Source: Aptenodytes patagonicus
Lineage: Eukaryota; Chordata; Aves; Sphenisciformes; Spheniscidae
Assembly: GCF_965638725.1 (NCBI RefSeq)
Contig: NC_134951.1
Location: 2,914,001-2,978,000 of the forward strand
Length of the DNA stretch: 64,000 bases
Reading direction: 5' to 3'
A program made the position numbers and the translations under genes. The notes under the pieces were generated by a model that worked only from the letters and a program-made list of their open reading frames with translations, ran no database searches and was not told the DNA's origin. Each line of letters opens with the position of its first letter. Positions within the stretch are counted from its first letter, which is position 1. Positions 1 to 13,254 of this stretch are shown one piece after another.

Positions 1-2225
1 AACCTATGTAAATTTTTGTATCTAGATATATAAAAATTTGCATAGCGTTTCCACAACATTCCATTTTTATCTTCCCAGTTTACATGGGAATAGCTTAAAA
101 AGGGGAAGACGGCTTAGTCTGAAGGATGGGTTTCCCTTTTCTCCCCTCCACTTCTAAAGGTGGAGGGAATGAAGAGAAGTTGCTATTACTTGGCTTGTTC
201 TCATCCGTTCCTCATGCTTAACTATCAGATAGCATTGTGAACTCCTAAAATTTGGCTCCTCAGCAGGTTTTTAGCCAGCCTAAACCCCTTCAAGGCGTAG
301 GCTAACTAGATCATCTTTACATCTGTTAATCTTGTGAAAATTGCTTAGGTAAGTGTGGAGGAGATTTTGTGCTTTCAGAGGGCACAGAGTTGGCACCTCT
401 TTGTCTCTGTAACTTTGAAGATATATAGGTAGGGCTTGGCCTCGTCTTTCGTTTATGGATTTCATTGGAAAATTTATGTGCTTTCCTTAGATATACATCA
501 CTGAAGCAGAATGAAGCTGTCTCTTTTCTGGTTTATTGCATTTCTCGAGTAGGCAAATTCATAAGTAGCATCAGGGCAGACTCAGGAAAGAAAGGAATTG
601 GATCAGCGACCATTGCAGTTTTTTTTCTTAATGTGTGTATGAATGTTTTGGTACTAAGGAGTGAAAGGACAGGGAGAGCTTTTATTTCTATTTTTGCACA
701 GCAGAATGATCGAGCAAACTATAGCCTTAGTGGAATTTTACCTAGTTATTCGTACTACAGTCACACACCAAGCTGTCAAGCAACATCCACGATTTATAGT
801 AAGGAGATTTTAATAATCGATGGCCTCTTTATGTTGGGATTGCCACCACCATTTGTTCTGGCTGTTTCATTTTAAAAAGAACAGACTCAAACTGTTGGAC
901 AGCTGCAATTTTAAAAGAAGTATTGCTTACTATACCATCTTAAAAAAAAATAAAGTCATTGTTTCAAGCATCGCCTTTTTAAAGCAATAGGGAAGAATAA
1001 AAATAGTACTAGAACTTCTATATCCTGATTTTAGGTTCATGTAATGCAGGATCAAAGTAACACCGCTAAAATTGTATGTCCATACCATCTAATGTAGAAT
1101 AATCTGATCTTAATTCTGTTTGTCGCTGTCAGGTAGCTGCTGGTCTCATCATGCATCATTATCCTATCTGAAGGTTAAACAGTTAAACCCCTTGTGAACA
1201 ACTGGAGATTGGCAGATCCTCCTTGTCTGTAGCTTCCTGGTAAATACCATCTTCTCACCAGAGAAAATAACAAATGACACAACTGGGGAATCGGACACTT
1301 AGTTCTATGGTGTCAGTTTTTGGTTTGCCCCTGTCTATTTTGGCTTTACTTTGACCATCGAGAGGTACGAGGAAACAGTTAAGACTTCAGCTGTTAGCAG
1401 GGTGCTCCCAGCAGTCTGTTTCCTTTATTCTGAAAGTTCATAATGAACAATTTGCAGTTGGCTAATAACTCTTTGGTTTGACATGAATTAGCTAAAATGG
1501 AACAGACGCTGGTGTGATGATATCAGGAGAAGCGTATGTGGTTTGGAGTAGGTGAAAGAATCTGTGGAGAGTGTGTCCTGGAATTTAGCCTTTGTTCTAG
1601 GGTTTTTCCCGCACTATGGGAGTCGTCTTTGTCTTTCTGTCTCTGGATTTTCTTGAAAATTAAGCCTCATTTTTGTAGTATTTCAATTCAGTTGCAACTT
1701 GTTGTAGCCAATCTGGAATTACTGCAATTTGTTCTCGTGTGAGTTCCCTTGAAGTGGATCTGGTGGCAGACTAGATCTACCTTTTTGTTCTGTGAATAGA
1801 GAAGAAATTATTTAAGATGCTCCTCTTCTATGATGGGCACAGATTGCTTTTAACTTTGTAGAGTAAGTTCTGGCTGTTATTTTGTCGCTCATAAAGGCCT
1901 TATACTTGAGTTACCGTCTTCTTAAAACAACAATTTCTACCTCCACTTCTTTTTTGGGATTTGTTTTTTGGGTTTTTTTTTATTCCCACGCCTTTTTCCT
2001 GAAGTATGAAATCCCAGATGTTTGCAAAAGCATTTTGAGATTATAAAAATAAGTTGACATAGCAATGAGCAGACATGTTACCCGTTGATGCCCTAGCATT
2101 ATAGACATCTTCTAAATACTCTATAAATGTATGTATTATTACAGTGTAATCCCATTACTCATATGTTGGATGTGAACAAGTTGGTCGTGAGTCAGCAGCG
2201 CACCCTTGCAGCAATTAAGGAATCT
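1..2225. other. no gene recognised
   Basis: AT-rich unique sequence. The open frame at 465-875 shows no family resemblance and no usable splice context. There is an AATAAA at 949-954. The stretch may be an intron or the 3'UTR of the plus-strand gene; nothing else is visible. Confidence 0.5.
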
Positions 2226-2714
2226 CATTAGGAAGAGCCTTCGGCAGGTCAAGGAAAGCGATTAGTCCCCTCTGTTCATCACTTGTGGGACCACCTCTGG
2301 AGTACTGTGTACAGTGTTGGGCAGGAGTGAGTCCATCGTAGGGCTTGCTGAGATGAGGGGGTTGGAGCACATGTCGTGGTGGGAGATTGCGAGAGCTGGG
2401 TTTGTTCAGGCTGGCCCTGGGGGCATCCTGTATTTCGTTGTTCAGCTATCTTAATGGGTAGGTTTAGAGAAGACGGAGCCAGGCTCTTCTTAGTGGTGTA
2501 TAGCGAAAAGGTGAGGGGCAGTGGGCTCAAATTGCATTAAAGAAAATCCCAGATGAATATAAAGAGAAATATGTTCATACTCGGAGTGGTAGAACAGTGG
2601 CCCAGAAAGGCAGTGGAAACCCCATCCTTGGGGATATTCAAAACTCAACTGCACAATGTTGGATTAGAGACCTTCAGAGGTCTCTTCTGACCTAAATTAA
2701 TCTATGATTCTGTG
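2226..2714 (+). mobile_element. old 5'-truncated CR1 LINE, 3' end
   Basis: Diverged CR1 3' region in plus orientation. CACTTGTGGGACCACCTCTG with GAGTACTGTGT (the CR1 RPHLEYCVQ block) near 2280-2315, CCATCCTTGGGGATATTCAA at 2622, GAGGTCTCTTCTGACC, and the terminal TCTATGATTCTGTG at 2701-2714. Many frameshifts. The left boundary is approximate. Confidence 0.8.
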
Positions 2715-5700
2715 CAAACCTGCTCAGATTGAGGTGTTTCCTAGTTCTGATCTATACATGTTGACTTACTTAAAGAAATGCTCTTAATTTGTTGTTGGGA
2801 TTTCTTTCTGTTTTGCTATTCATAAAAAGTTTCTTTCCTATTCTACTAATAGAGGGGAGCTTTATTTGCAGGGTCTGGCTCCAGGGTCCAATCAAGCCAT
2901 AAGTAATAAATTTCATTAATTATTTGCTCTGTTTACACAGTTCTTCAGGGATGTTTGAATTATTCTGTTTGTTTCATTGCCTAACATCAGACTGGTAGGT
3001 TTTCCACGTTTTCATAACATTTGTGCTATAGATCAGTTTTTGCCTTCATTTGTGAGGATTTATTGTTGTCTCACTGCTGTGAGTGCAGATGAAAAATTTC
3101 ACGTAGCTGAACGTATTAGAGGAAAAATTGTAGTTAACTTAAGCCCACTGGTGACTATTATGATAAGCTAGAATTTTTTGGTTCAGTAAATCATTAATTG
3201 GTGATTATCAGAAGCTGAAAGGGTATGACCGGGAAAGAGTCACGTTATACTCACTTGGATCCTCCTTTTCTTTCCTTAAGCGTTTGCTGTTGGCCACTGC
3301 TAGGGAAAAAACCCCATACTTCACTAGGTGGACTTTAGGTCTGATTTGGATGTTATTTGGAAGAAAAATCGCAATGGTGTTTGCCAGTATGGACTGGCAT
3401 GGGGTCAGTTAGACTCCCAAGTGTTAATTTCTGCCTTTAAGGTGCATAAGAACATGGAGATGAGTTCACCAAGATTTTGAGTTCCCCTATGCGGTATAAA
3501 AGTTTTCCTTCACAATGAGATGCTGCTTGCAGAGAAGTGGAATGAAAGCATTGTGCTGGCCTTCCCCCAGAGCAGTTGAGTCACCGCGACACGTGGTAGT
3601 TGTAACAGGGTTTCATAAGGAAACAGGTTTTATTTTTCGTGTAGATAAAACCAGCAAAATTGGTATAAGAGTTTTCAAAACTCAAAATCACTGCCCCTGA
3701 AGCACTTAATGCAGGATGTTGTTTCCCTGTGTGTAATCTTAACTCGAATGCAAAGCTGGATTCACACCTTTCTCTGCAAATTATGAAGATTCAGTGTGAG
3801 ATTTTGCCCAGAATACTGAGAGCTGTGGATGTAGGAGAAGATTTGTTTCCCCCTTTATCCCTGGAATTCTGCTCATTTCAGATAATAATTTTCTTACCAG
3901 AAGGTTTATGTTTCTCCTCCCACCCCAACTACATCATTGTGCAGCCCTCATTCCCCAGCGTTCATCAGCTTCGTTCAAGTTCATTGGATAATTACCAGCA
4001 AATTGTAGGGTTTTTCTGTCAGAATAAACTTTGCTCTTATTTTAGACAAGGCTTCCCACCCAAGTAGCTCTTCCACTCTTTGAAGTTATTTAACTTGATA
4101 ATATTATTTTGATCAAAGTCTTAAGCTTGTTGGCAATAATCTTGAATTTGGTGTAGCTTTTATCATTTGGCAGGAATCTTTGTTGGCAGGATGGGTCTTG
4201 AAAACTGTGTTACGTGTCAGTGACCTAACACGTGTTCATTAGACAACTGAAGATTTTGTGTGTGTCACTGTGTGTGACAGTAGCAGTAGTCAGGGTTGCC
4301 CGGCTGACTTAATGGAGTTTTGTGGAGTCAGGCGTTCTCACTGTGATTTCTTGGAAGGGAAGGTTGATGGCCTGACCAAAAAGTACCTTGCAGTTCCCAG
4401 GAAAAGTTGCAGAGACATTTCAAAATAAAACATTCCCCCTTGGGCTTTTTTGTAGCTGGGATTTTTACTCAGGATATTGAATCAGTTATTGGCCCACAGG
4501 CATTTGGCAAGCTGAAGAGCATAGCCCTAAAACCTTCATTTTAGTGTCTATTACTGTTGTCTAATTTATGGGGTTTAAACTGTCCGACTAAAGATGTTGC
4601 ACATTAATGAAAAAAGAGGCATTCTAGAGGTGGCAGCTATAAATCTGAATTTAAAATACACAAAAATTATCTTTCTCCTTTGTGAGAAATGTGTTATAAC
4701 TAGAGAAGTGGACTTGGTTGTTTTGAGGACTGTCAATAAGATGACAGCATTTTGATGTTGGTTTTTGTCCAACAAATACAAATAAAATCAAATAAATGAA
4801 AGTAATCTCAGTGGCACCAGGGAAACAGAGATGTGGGGAGAAAAACTCAAACATCTAAAGAGTTGCTCATCGCTAACCTTGGCCTTTGGTTTTATCACTT
4901 AAAAGTAGCTTAGCATTGTTTGCTCGCGCCTGTTTTCACATAGGCATCCGTTGAACATAGGTGATGCTGTAGCTAAGATGGTATCGGCACAATTACAATA
5001 ATCAGTACAAACTACTCTCTGTTTTTGTTAAGGTTCTTCTGTCACGCTCTCTTTATGAAAATCCGTATCATAGTTTAGCTTGAGCTTGCTGGGAGAAGTA
5101 AACAAATGCATTTTGCTCTTTGAAGATACCGAGATATACTCTGTGATGCCTGCAACGTGCTTATCAGTGTGGTATCCGGGCGATAATATTGACAGCTTAT
5201 GTCGTGGAGATAGAAAAGGATTTGTCATTTTGAGTGCGGGGCAAAAATTCACAAAACTTATTTTAAATGCCCCTTTTAATCAGGCTGATCAAGAAAACTA
5301 ATTGGTTTGATTGCTGCAATGTTGTGCTTTTCCCCGTTCTTTCCAGTAAGCTTTGGAGTGCTCTGGCCAACAGCTTAAGCGCGAGTGAACTAAAACCATT
5401 GAACTGGAGTGAACTGCGTAATGGGCCTTTGATGTTTCTGTATGTACAGTGCATCTCTCACTCAGATGGCTTGGCAGAAGGCGCTCTCTGCCATTTATTC
5501 CCTCTCTTCCCTCTGCTGTTAAATGGAAGCGGGTGTATTCTGCTGATCAAAACATCCAGCACACTTCTGCTAAATCCTTTCAAACTGCAGCCAGGGTAAT
5601 TGGGACGAGTAGGATAAATGCATAAGAGTATGGCAGTAAAAGTGATGGCAGTTCTTTTGAATGACTGGGTGTCCTCCTGACATGTAATTAGCTGCTTTAG

Positions 5701-7376
5701 AAAGATGTGGATTGGCATGGTCATAATTAAAAGGATTTCTGTCTTTTCTGTGATTGAAAACAGAAGATCTTCCACCCCCTAATTCTCTTTAATACCAGTG
5801 TTATTAGTGACACTTGGAACACAGCTACTTCGTAAACTTAAATAATGACCTGTTCCTAATGGTAACTTACAACAGCAGGGACTGAAATCGAGTTTAGTTT
5901 TCTATGCAAAGCTGCTTCTCTTCCTTTTATGGTCCCCGCTCATGTATATATTGCTTCTCGGTAAGTTTTAGAAACAAAATGGACGTTTAGCTATGTGTGA
6001 CAGCATGATTACAGATTACCCAGGGTTCTGGTTTAGCTCTTCTTGATTTGTTACTCGGCTGTAGCGTTGAGGAAGATTAACCATGGTCCAGGACTCCGCT
6101 GAATGACTCATCCCGTGTTTTCACCCTGCCCGTAGGTAGAGGGTACCGACTGCACTGTTGTCCTCCGGTTCCTGAAGCAGGGAATGTAACTAGCTCTTCT
6201 GTGCCACTCCAGGTTCTCCTTCGTAGCATCTTGGTTTGGAAGCCTTATCAGCAGTTGTTGCCAAGTACGTAACTGTATTGTCCTCAGGCTGTCTGCTGTC
6301 TCCTGTTGCAGTTAGCATGGTGTAGTGTTATGAGCTAGCTCACCTTTTTCTTAAGAAATCTCAAAACAGCCTGCAACTGGGTAGTTGGCTGGACAGTATG
6401 CTTGCCATTCATGACAGGAGAGGATGTATGGTGATGACCTAAAACAACATCGTAATCTTTCTCTGATACGTTGCTAGGTTCTGAAAAAGCATCTGTCATA
6501 GGGTGTTACGTGCCTTTTTAGTCTGTGTTTTTGTGAGAAACATTATTTGTTGACCAGTCTCGAGCACTGCAGAGCCCGTGCTCCATTTTTGCCCTTCAGC
6601 TTCTTGGCCATATTTTTCCATAGTGCTGTTCTCCTGCTGTAGTTACTTGTCAGACAGGCTTGCGGAGCTTTTTGGTATGCAAAGATGCGTATAGAGACTC
6701 CTAGACAAATTTAGAAAAGTTAGCAGGTTCCTAACTCCAACAGCTTTGCAAAAGAAGTTAGGAACTTAACTTCCTTAGGGTCTTACTTAAATCCTCCCGT
6801 TATTTTTCAGCTTCTTTGTACTGAAATACTTGTGTAAATCTCATCCAATGTCACTGTGGTTCAGAAGAGACCATTGGGTCTTGGGTACTTCAGTTCTTCC
6901 AGCGCGGTTACCGCTGGTGGTACTACACTCACAGTAGCAATGGTAGCAACTTCTTTTATAGGACATACATTTTTAGACGTTAACTTGCTGCTGTCACCGG
7001 CCTCATTTCAGCTTCCTATTCTCCTCTCCCCACCCCTTCTCCTTAACTAATTAAAGTCTTCCATGTTATGGCAAGATGGCATATGTAGCTTAAATAACCC
7101 ACCTCTATAATTAAGAGGTTGACTTTAGCCTTCTGAGATATATTTTACATCATTTGAGATTTAAAAATACATTTTACTTACAAAGTTTATCTGTCAAATC
7201 GCTCAAGGAGGGCAAAGAGATAATGAAAGTAAATTATTAATTAATATTTCTCACCCAATATATTCCATTAAGAATATTAAGCATATATTCCATTCCTCAA
7301 AGCACGTTTGACTTTGGATATATATTTTTTTTAAAGTCTGCCTGCTGATAAAGTTGCTGCTATCTCTCTTTGACAG
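2715..7376. other. no gene recognised
   Basis: Unique, moderately AT-rich sequence with scattered short open frames on both strands, none with a recognisable domain. Consistent with intronic or intergenic sequence of the plus-strand gene. No clear repeat family seen. Confidence 0.5.
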
Positions 7377-7502
7377 GACTGTAGTGACAGTACTGAAAAT
7401 ATCCTTCAGGAGCTAACCAGAGCCAGGAACTCAGAATATCAACTCACTGACCAGTTTTTGCTATGCCAGAGTGCAAGCCATTTCATTTACGCATTATGGC
7501 AA
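7377..7502 (+). other. weak candidate exon of the plus-strand gene (42 codons)
   Basis: A good acceptor (CTATCTCTCTTTGACAG) is followed by 126 nt open in phase 0, starting DCSDSTENILQELTRARN, and a donor CAA|GTGAGC. The length is a multiple of three. I do not recognise the peptide, and a 42-codon open stretch can arise by chance, so this is only a candidate. Confidence 0.15.
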
Positions 7503-10500
7503 GTGAGCAGATCTTTTCAAGACAAAAATGACATAGACTCTCCCTTGACACATTCAAGCTGTTCTTCTGTTCAAAAGGTTCGATTAAATTTTGGAGTGGA
7601 AAGTAGCAGCAGGAGCATCTCGCCTTTCTGCGTATTGGATAGAGCGGTCTGAGTTTAGGTGGAGCTACATTGGATACGGAATGGCAAAGAGGAAATTCGA
7701 TGTGTTGCTGGGAAAGACTGAGTGTATTGCACAAAATGTGTAACTACTACTTGAGAGGGGTAAACATCTTGGATGCTTTATTAATGATAGTTGAAGCAGT
7801 TTATTAAATGCTCTGAAATCGCCAACGTATGTTTCCTTGTGCCAACGTGTCTTCATGGCACACCACATAGCATTATGAAGTCTGTTTAGGAGTTGTTGGA
7901 ATTTGAGACGTGCTTTTGGTCAGTTTGTGGCAGAGGGAGTTGCCTGTCGGTTTAGGTGAACGTTTACATCTTGGCACACAGCTGCCCATTGGGCAGTAAC
8001 AGTTTAATTCGGCAACTCTTCCTTCCTTTAGAGCTCTCTTAAGTCACAGTCCTCTTTCTCCAGGTGCTTGGAGAAGAGAAATACTATTGAGATGAGGGAA
8101 TAGATCCACTCATTTGCAGAGCTATCGGAGTTAACATCAGTTGAGAATCTGCCCCTAGATTTCAACAATACTCGCTCACTAACGCTGGGACTCGTAGCAG
8201 AGCAAGAATGAAACAGTCCTGAAGTTGCATTGCCAGTAATTCAGTTCAGTGAAATAGGCTTGAAAATTAGGCATCTGATTAGGACTTAAGAGTCAATGAA
8301 GTATCTGTGGACATTGAGAAGGTATTTGTAAATGTGTTGAGAAAAAAAAATATTATTCCATTTATGTTTATAAATCCATTGGATACAAATGATAGAATTT
8401 GCAAAGAGTTATGTGGAAAAGGCAGACACTTTCAATTAGGGGATTATTTTTTTTTTTTTTGTATTTGGAAGGGCAGGATGGTTCGTTCATCCCGTTGGAT
8501 GAAGTAGATAGAATAGGGCCTGTGCATCAGAAATTGGGAGGCCATCTAATATTCAGAGTCTCCTTATAGGTGATAGACTGGTCCCTTCTGGCCTTAATTG
8601 TAAAACTAGGATTCCAAAGAGGTAGCCTTGTCTTTTACTCTTACCGTTATAACCTGTTCATAGTATTTAATAATTTATAGAGATTTGAGTACTAGAGGGG
8701 TTCTCTGCAGTAAGAACTTCTTTTAAAAGTATGACTTCCCATCAGAGAACATATTGTGCCTTATGTCTCTAAACCACGTGAAGTTCCAGTTATGTATGAT
8801 AAATATCTTTTTACACTTTGTACTTCTGCCATAATGGGAATCAAACAAATGTAGTTTTGATAACAGGTGGTTTCTGTATGCTGCCGTATTACTTGGATTT
8901 CCTCCGGTATCTTACAGGTTCAGTCTATCTATTCTACTGACACAGCGGCGCGTACTTTCATACCAGTCAGTGTTGAGCAGCTAAAGTAGCTCTGGAACAG
9001 CATTATTCTGTTCAGCTGTTATTTTTGCTTCTTATTTGAAAATAAACGAAAAAACACTAAGCAAAAGCCCAGGTCAGTCTGAATTTCTAATCCTAAATTC
9101 TTTGTTCCTATTCATTACATTAGACATTCGGGTACATGAATTCCAGTTGTTAAGGGTACCTTGCAACGTTTTTAGTATTGCCCAAGAACATTCCACATGA
9201 AAACCATTCAACAGGAAAAAAAATTCGATCAGTCATGACCGTTTCCTCTAGCTGCAGTGCCTCAAGCAACTGTTTTTTACAAAGACTTTAATCAGTTGCC
9301 AGAGTGCTTCAAAAAATATCACAGCCACCAGAAGTCCTCTTGTGAAACTGCTGTCTCCTCTTATTTCCTACACTGAGCCTATATCTCCTTGAAGGAATTC
9401 CAGACGCGTGTTTTGAGCTGTACCTCCTCCAACTGCTCTGAGCCGTTCACTTTCCTCTGAAGTTGACTCCTGTTGGTACCGAATTTGTCACACGTTCTTT
9501 TCCCAAACTTCAGTTCTTCTCATAGAGGTAGTTTCTTTTATCTTTCATCCGAGGTCCTTCACACCCTGGTAATCCTATTTTACCTGGTTTACCGGTGGTT
9601 TTCTCATACTGAAGTGCTCTGACCTGAACCCGTTGTTCCTACAGTCTCTAAAGAAGGGGTATATATTCTTTCTATCCTAATAAAAAGCAATCCAGTGTAG
9701 CGCTGAAGCTTAGGTTTGGTTCAGTCTCGTGAAATCTTCGGAGCTTGCTGCTAGCCAAAAGACCTCGGGTTTTTCCAGCACGGTTAGTTGACAGCCCTCC
9801 TCCCTTCCCTCATTTCAGTTTTGACACGTCAGGGAAATAGTAACTTTTAAGTATAATTTTTTTTTATTAATACTTGGACTGCCTTTTTTACTGGGAAGGC
9901 TGGTACTGGGCTGTGCACTTCAGCGGATACTCAGCAATGTTCTAGCAACTTGCTTGCAAAAATACAGGTGTATCGCAGACACGGCAGTGCTTCTAAACAG
10001 TCTAATTTGAGGTGTCTTGCACAAAACTACAGTGCTCAGGTTTACCTGTTTCGTTTAGTTTTTTGTGCTGTTTGTTGTTCGCTGCCTCTCCCACTCCTGC
10101 CTAGGAGTCACTTGTTGCTCTCCGTGCCCTTTCTCCCCTTTCGCAGTCTTCAGTGACTTTTGCCATTTTAATTTTGTTCCTCCCTGCTTTCTCTTGTTTC
10201 TCCTTTTTCTCTTCTTCCTCTACAGGCACTTTATTACCTTCGCAACTTCAAGCAGTGTATTTATGGTCAGACATTTTTTAATTCCTTTAATACTACTTCA
10301 GTCCAACTCAAGAGACGTTCACCTTTCCTTTTGCCTGTTAGACGGTGCTGTATCAATTGCTTACTTGAAATCCAAATATATATTGTCCACAGTGTAGTAT
10401 AAATATGAAAACTTTTGTCTACTCTGACCATTAAAAAAAAAAAATTAGCTCATAAATTCAGTCAATTTACAGCAGGTTCTTTACTTGCAACCTTCTGTGT

Positions 10501-12780
10501 GAAATAAGGTAGTTCCAAGGTGTTGGACCATGGTTAAGGGAGCAGGACAAGGTAGTAGCATTTTTTTCTTTCATTTTATTTTGTCTTGCTTGCACTTAGT
10601 GTTGGAAGCTGTCTTAGTTGGCGCAGTTGTTTTCCTTGGTTAGCGTGCTGTTGCCTGCTTTTTTAATGTGAGGGTTTGGGGCAGGATGCGTGGATTTGCA
10701 TAGCTTTACTGTGTACTGGTTCCCCTCGTCCCTTCATTCACCCAGGGTTTGGGATCACTTTTTGCAGCCAGAGTAGCTTTTTATTATTATTTTTAAAGTT
10801 GTTTTGGATTTGCAGATGATTGGGAAAACTTGAAATTACTTTTCCAAATGAAAAATTACGATGAAAACAGAGTTTGGATTTTGAGCTTCCCATCTTTCAG
10901 TATTATCCACTGAATTTTCTCTTTCTCTTCTGGCTTCTGCGTAAATTTAGGTGTCATCTTGAGACTTGTGCTGAACTGAAGCTTGTGGCTTGTTTCTAGT
11001 TGCTCTGGGGTCAGAGCCCTGTTTGTTCTTTCGAGAGGGACAGATTTTCCATTTCATCACCCGTTGCAACACAAAACTCAAAAGCAAACCCCCTTTCGCC
11101 TTGCTTTTGGCTCTAGCCGTACCGTTAGTAATGTCTTGCTGAATCTCGTCAACAGCCGACCCTCCTTGATTTGCTGCCAGAGTTGTTCTCGAGGGTTACG
11201 GGCAGCACTTCTCACACCAGTGCAAACGCTCGGCGCGCTGCTGCTGGCTTAAACTGGGAGAGCACCGTGTCTCTTTGGAAGTCAGATGTCAGATCCGATG
11301 TGATAAAGCGGTATCATCGTGCCACAGAACCACCGTAAGACAGGCTTTTACCTTAAAAGATAATACAGGAATAACAAATTTAAACTAGATTTAGTCCAAT
11401 AGCAGTTCTAGCAAAGGGTGACAAATAAAAGTCAGTTGTGTCCATGGGGAGCACTATTTTCTTGACAAATCGCCTTGGCTGTCTCCCTCTTGGTCTTTAT
11501 GATCTTCCCAAGGCTGACGAAAGCCCGGGAAGTGTGAAATATGTGCAGTACTTTTTTAATTTTTTTTTTTTTCTTAGTGTCAATTTAAAAAGTGCCTAAG
11601 TGAGTAACAGGACTCCAGAGTGAGCTGGAGGAATAGGATTAGACCTCATTTCCCTCTTAAGAAAAGAGCCCTCCCTGCAGTCCCTCCGCACGTGCGACTC
11701 CAGACGAGCGGTGGGAGTCCGGAGCCCTGCAGAATCCGGCTGGAAAGAAATCTCCGCTCCTTCCTCATGCTGCCCCCCTCGGTTTTCAGTCTGTTGGTGG
11801 GGATCTTCTTAACCAATCTCATTTCTCAGCCAAACCTTAGCAACCTCCGATTTGGGGTGGGCGGTAAAGAGGGGGGAAGCTTGGATAGAATTCAGTAGGA
11901 AACTGCCTCTGGGATTGCAGGTACAAATAGCTTCGTGCGTTAAACATGCACTTCTGGGTAACCGTACGTCTGAGATTCTGGACAGAAAAAGCCAATACGT
12001 GTATTTAATCACCCCTTTTTGGAATCACAGAGGCAGTTTCTTCCTATGTTCTTAATTATTTCTAGGCTTATAATAGTGGCACCTGCTAAACATTTTGTCA
12101 AAATAATTGTAACTATTGGCAGGTGGGTCTAATTTTGTAAACATACGTGAGAATTTTATGTGGGTTAAAAAAAAAAAAAGATAGATCTCAGTGCTAGTTT
12201 AAAAAATTGCATTAAAGGAGAGTTTCTTCTGACCATAGTAAAAGGAATTAACAGAACGCTATTAAGATGTATTAGGGCCACTTAAGGATTCAGAAAATGA
12301 AAGCAATCCATATGTAGATGTTTTATTTTTCCTTAGTAACAAAATGTTGTTTTCACTCTGACAACTTCGTAACATATGAGTTGGGAAAGCCTAGGAAATT
12401 ACTGTTGGCAAGAAAAGCTATAAGGACATCTCTTTTGCAGAGAACAGAAAATCGGCTTGTAGGATTTGATGGGTGTTGGTATAAGCAATGATCAAATGGG
12501 AATCTATTGCTGGGGTACTAATGAAAATAAAGTATTTGTGGAGCCTATAATACACACGGACCATTCCACGTTGTACCGTCGCCCTGCTCTAGAGATGCCT
12601 TTTTTAACAGTGATTTTTCTTTTTTTCTAAACCAAGTGATTGTCAATAACAGTGGTTGTAATTGAAGAAAGATTAATGTAGTAGTGAGTGTTGCAAACCT
12701 AAGAGTGAAAAGATGGTGGAACAGTATCGGAGGCACAAAAAAATGAAGCACCCCCACCCCCAAACAAAAGCCCTAGCAAA
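7503..12780. other. no gene recognised
   Basis: No coding exon, RNA gene or dated repeat recognised. There are T-runs at about 8446-8461 and an A-run near 12168. A stretch at about 8515-8620, ending near GGTCCCTTCTGGCCTTAA, resembles the 3' end of an old non-LTR element, but I cannot assign it. Confidence 0.4.
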
Positions 12781-12990
12781 GCGCCGGGGAGTTGCGTTTT
12801 TCGTCTCAAAATTTTGTGCGTCTGAATTTTGTTCCACCGTCAGGTTGACTCGGGGGCGGGGGGCGTCGTATCCGCCTTGGCATCTCCGGTCAGGGCAAGC
12901 GAGCATGGCTGTAGCGGTAGTGCTGTGCGTGGTGGATGGCTGGCGGTCGCCTACGGTTCCTTCACGTGTCTACCAAATGCGTCAGTAATA
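12781..12990. other. CpG-dense patch
   Basis: About 20 CpG dinucleotides in roughly 200 bp by hand count (GCGCCGGGG, GGGGCGGGGGGCGTCGTATCC in two pieces, GGCGGTCGCC), in otherwise CpG-poor DNA. It could be a small unmethylated island or a gene-conversion hotspot. No promoter elements recognised. Confidence 0.45.
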
Positions 12991-13228
12991 GCAGGTGAGC
13001 TGTGCCCCATCTCTGCCGGTCACCGTAACTCCCCAGCGGGTTCTTACGTGTCTGTACGTTCCTCTGTCAGCATCTTCCACTCGCCTATTTGTTTCTCCCG
13101 CCATGTGCCCCAACGAAAATGGCACCTGTGTCTCATCTGCTGTAGGTGTTCTGCCTACCTCAAGAGGTAAACATGGTATCCTAGAGTCGTATGTTCACAG
13201 TCTGTTCTTCTTTTCTACATGAGCACTA

Positions 13229-13254
13229 GCGCGCGCGCACACACACACACACAC
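13229..13254. repeat. (CG)n/(CA)n microsatellite
   Basis: Alternating GCGCGCGC followed by about nine CA units, an alternating purine-pyrimidine tract and candidate Z-DNA. Confidence 0.9.

Noticed and set aside
465..875. 136-codon plus-strand open frame near the left edge
   Set aside because: No recognisable domain, no repeated family, no convincing splice context; length is within chance for AT-rich DNA with a few lucky gaps.
4200..4240. Short inverted repeat ACGTGT..ACACGT
   Set aside because: Six-base stem only; expected by chance.
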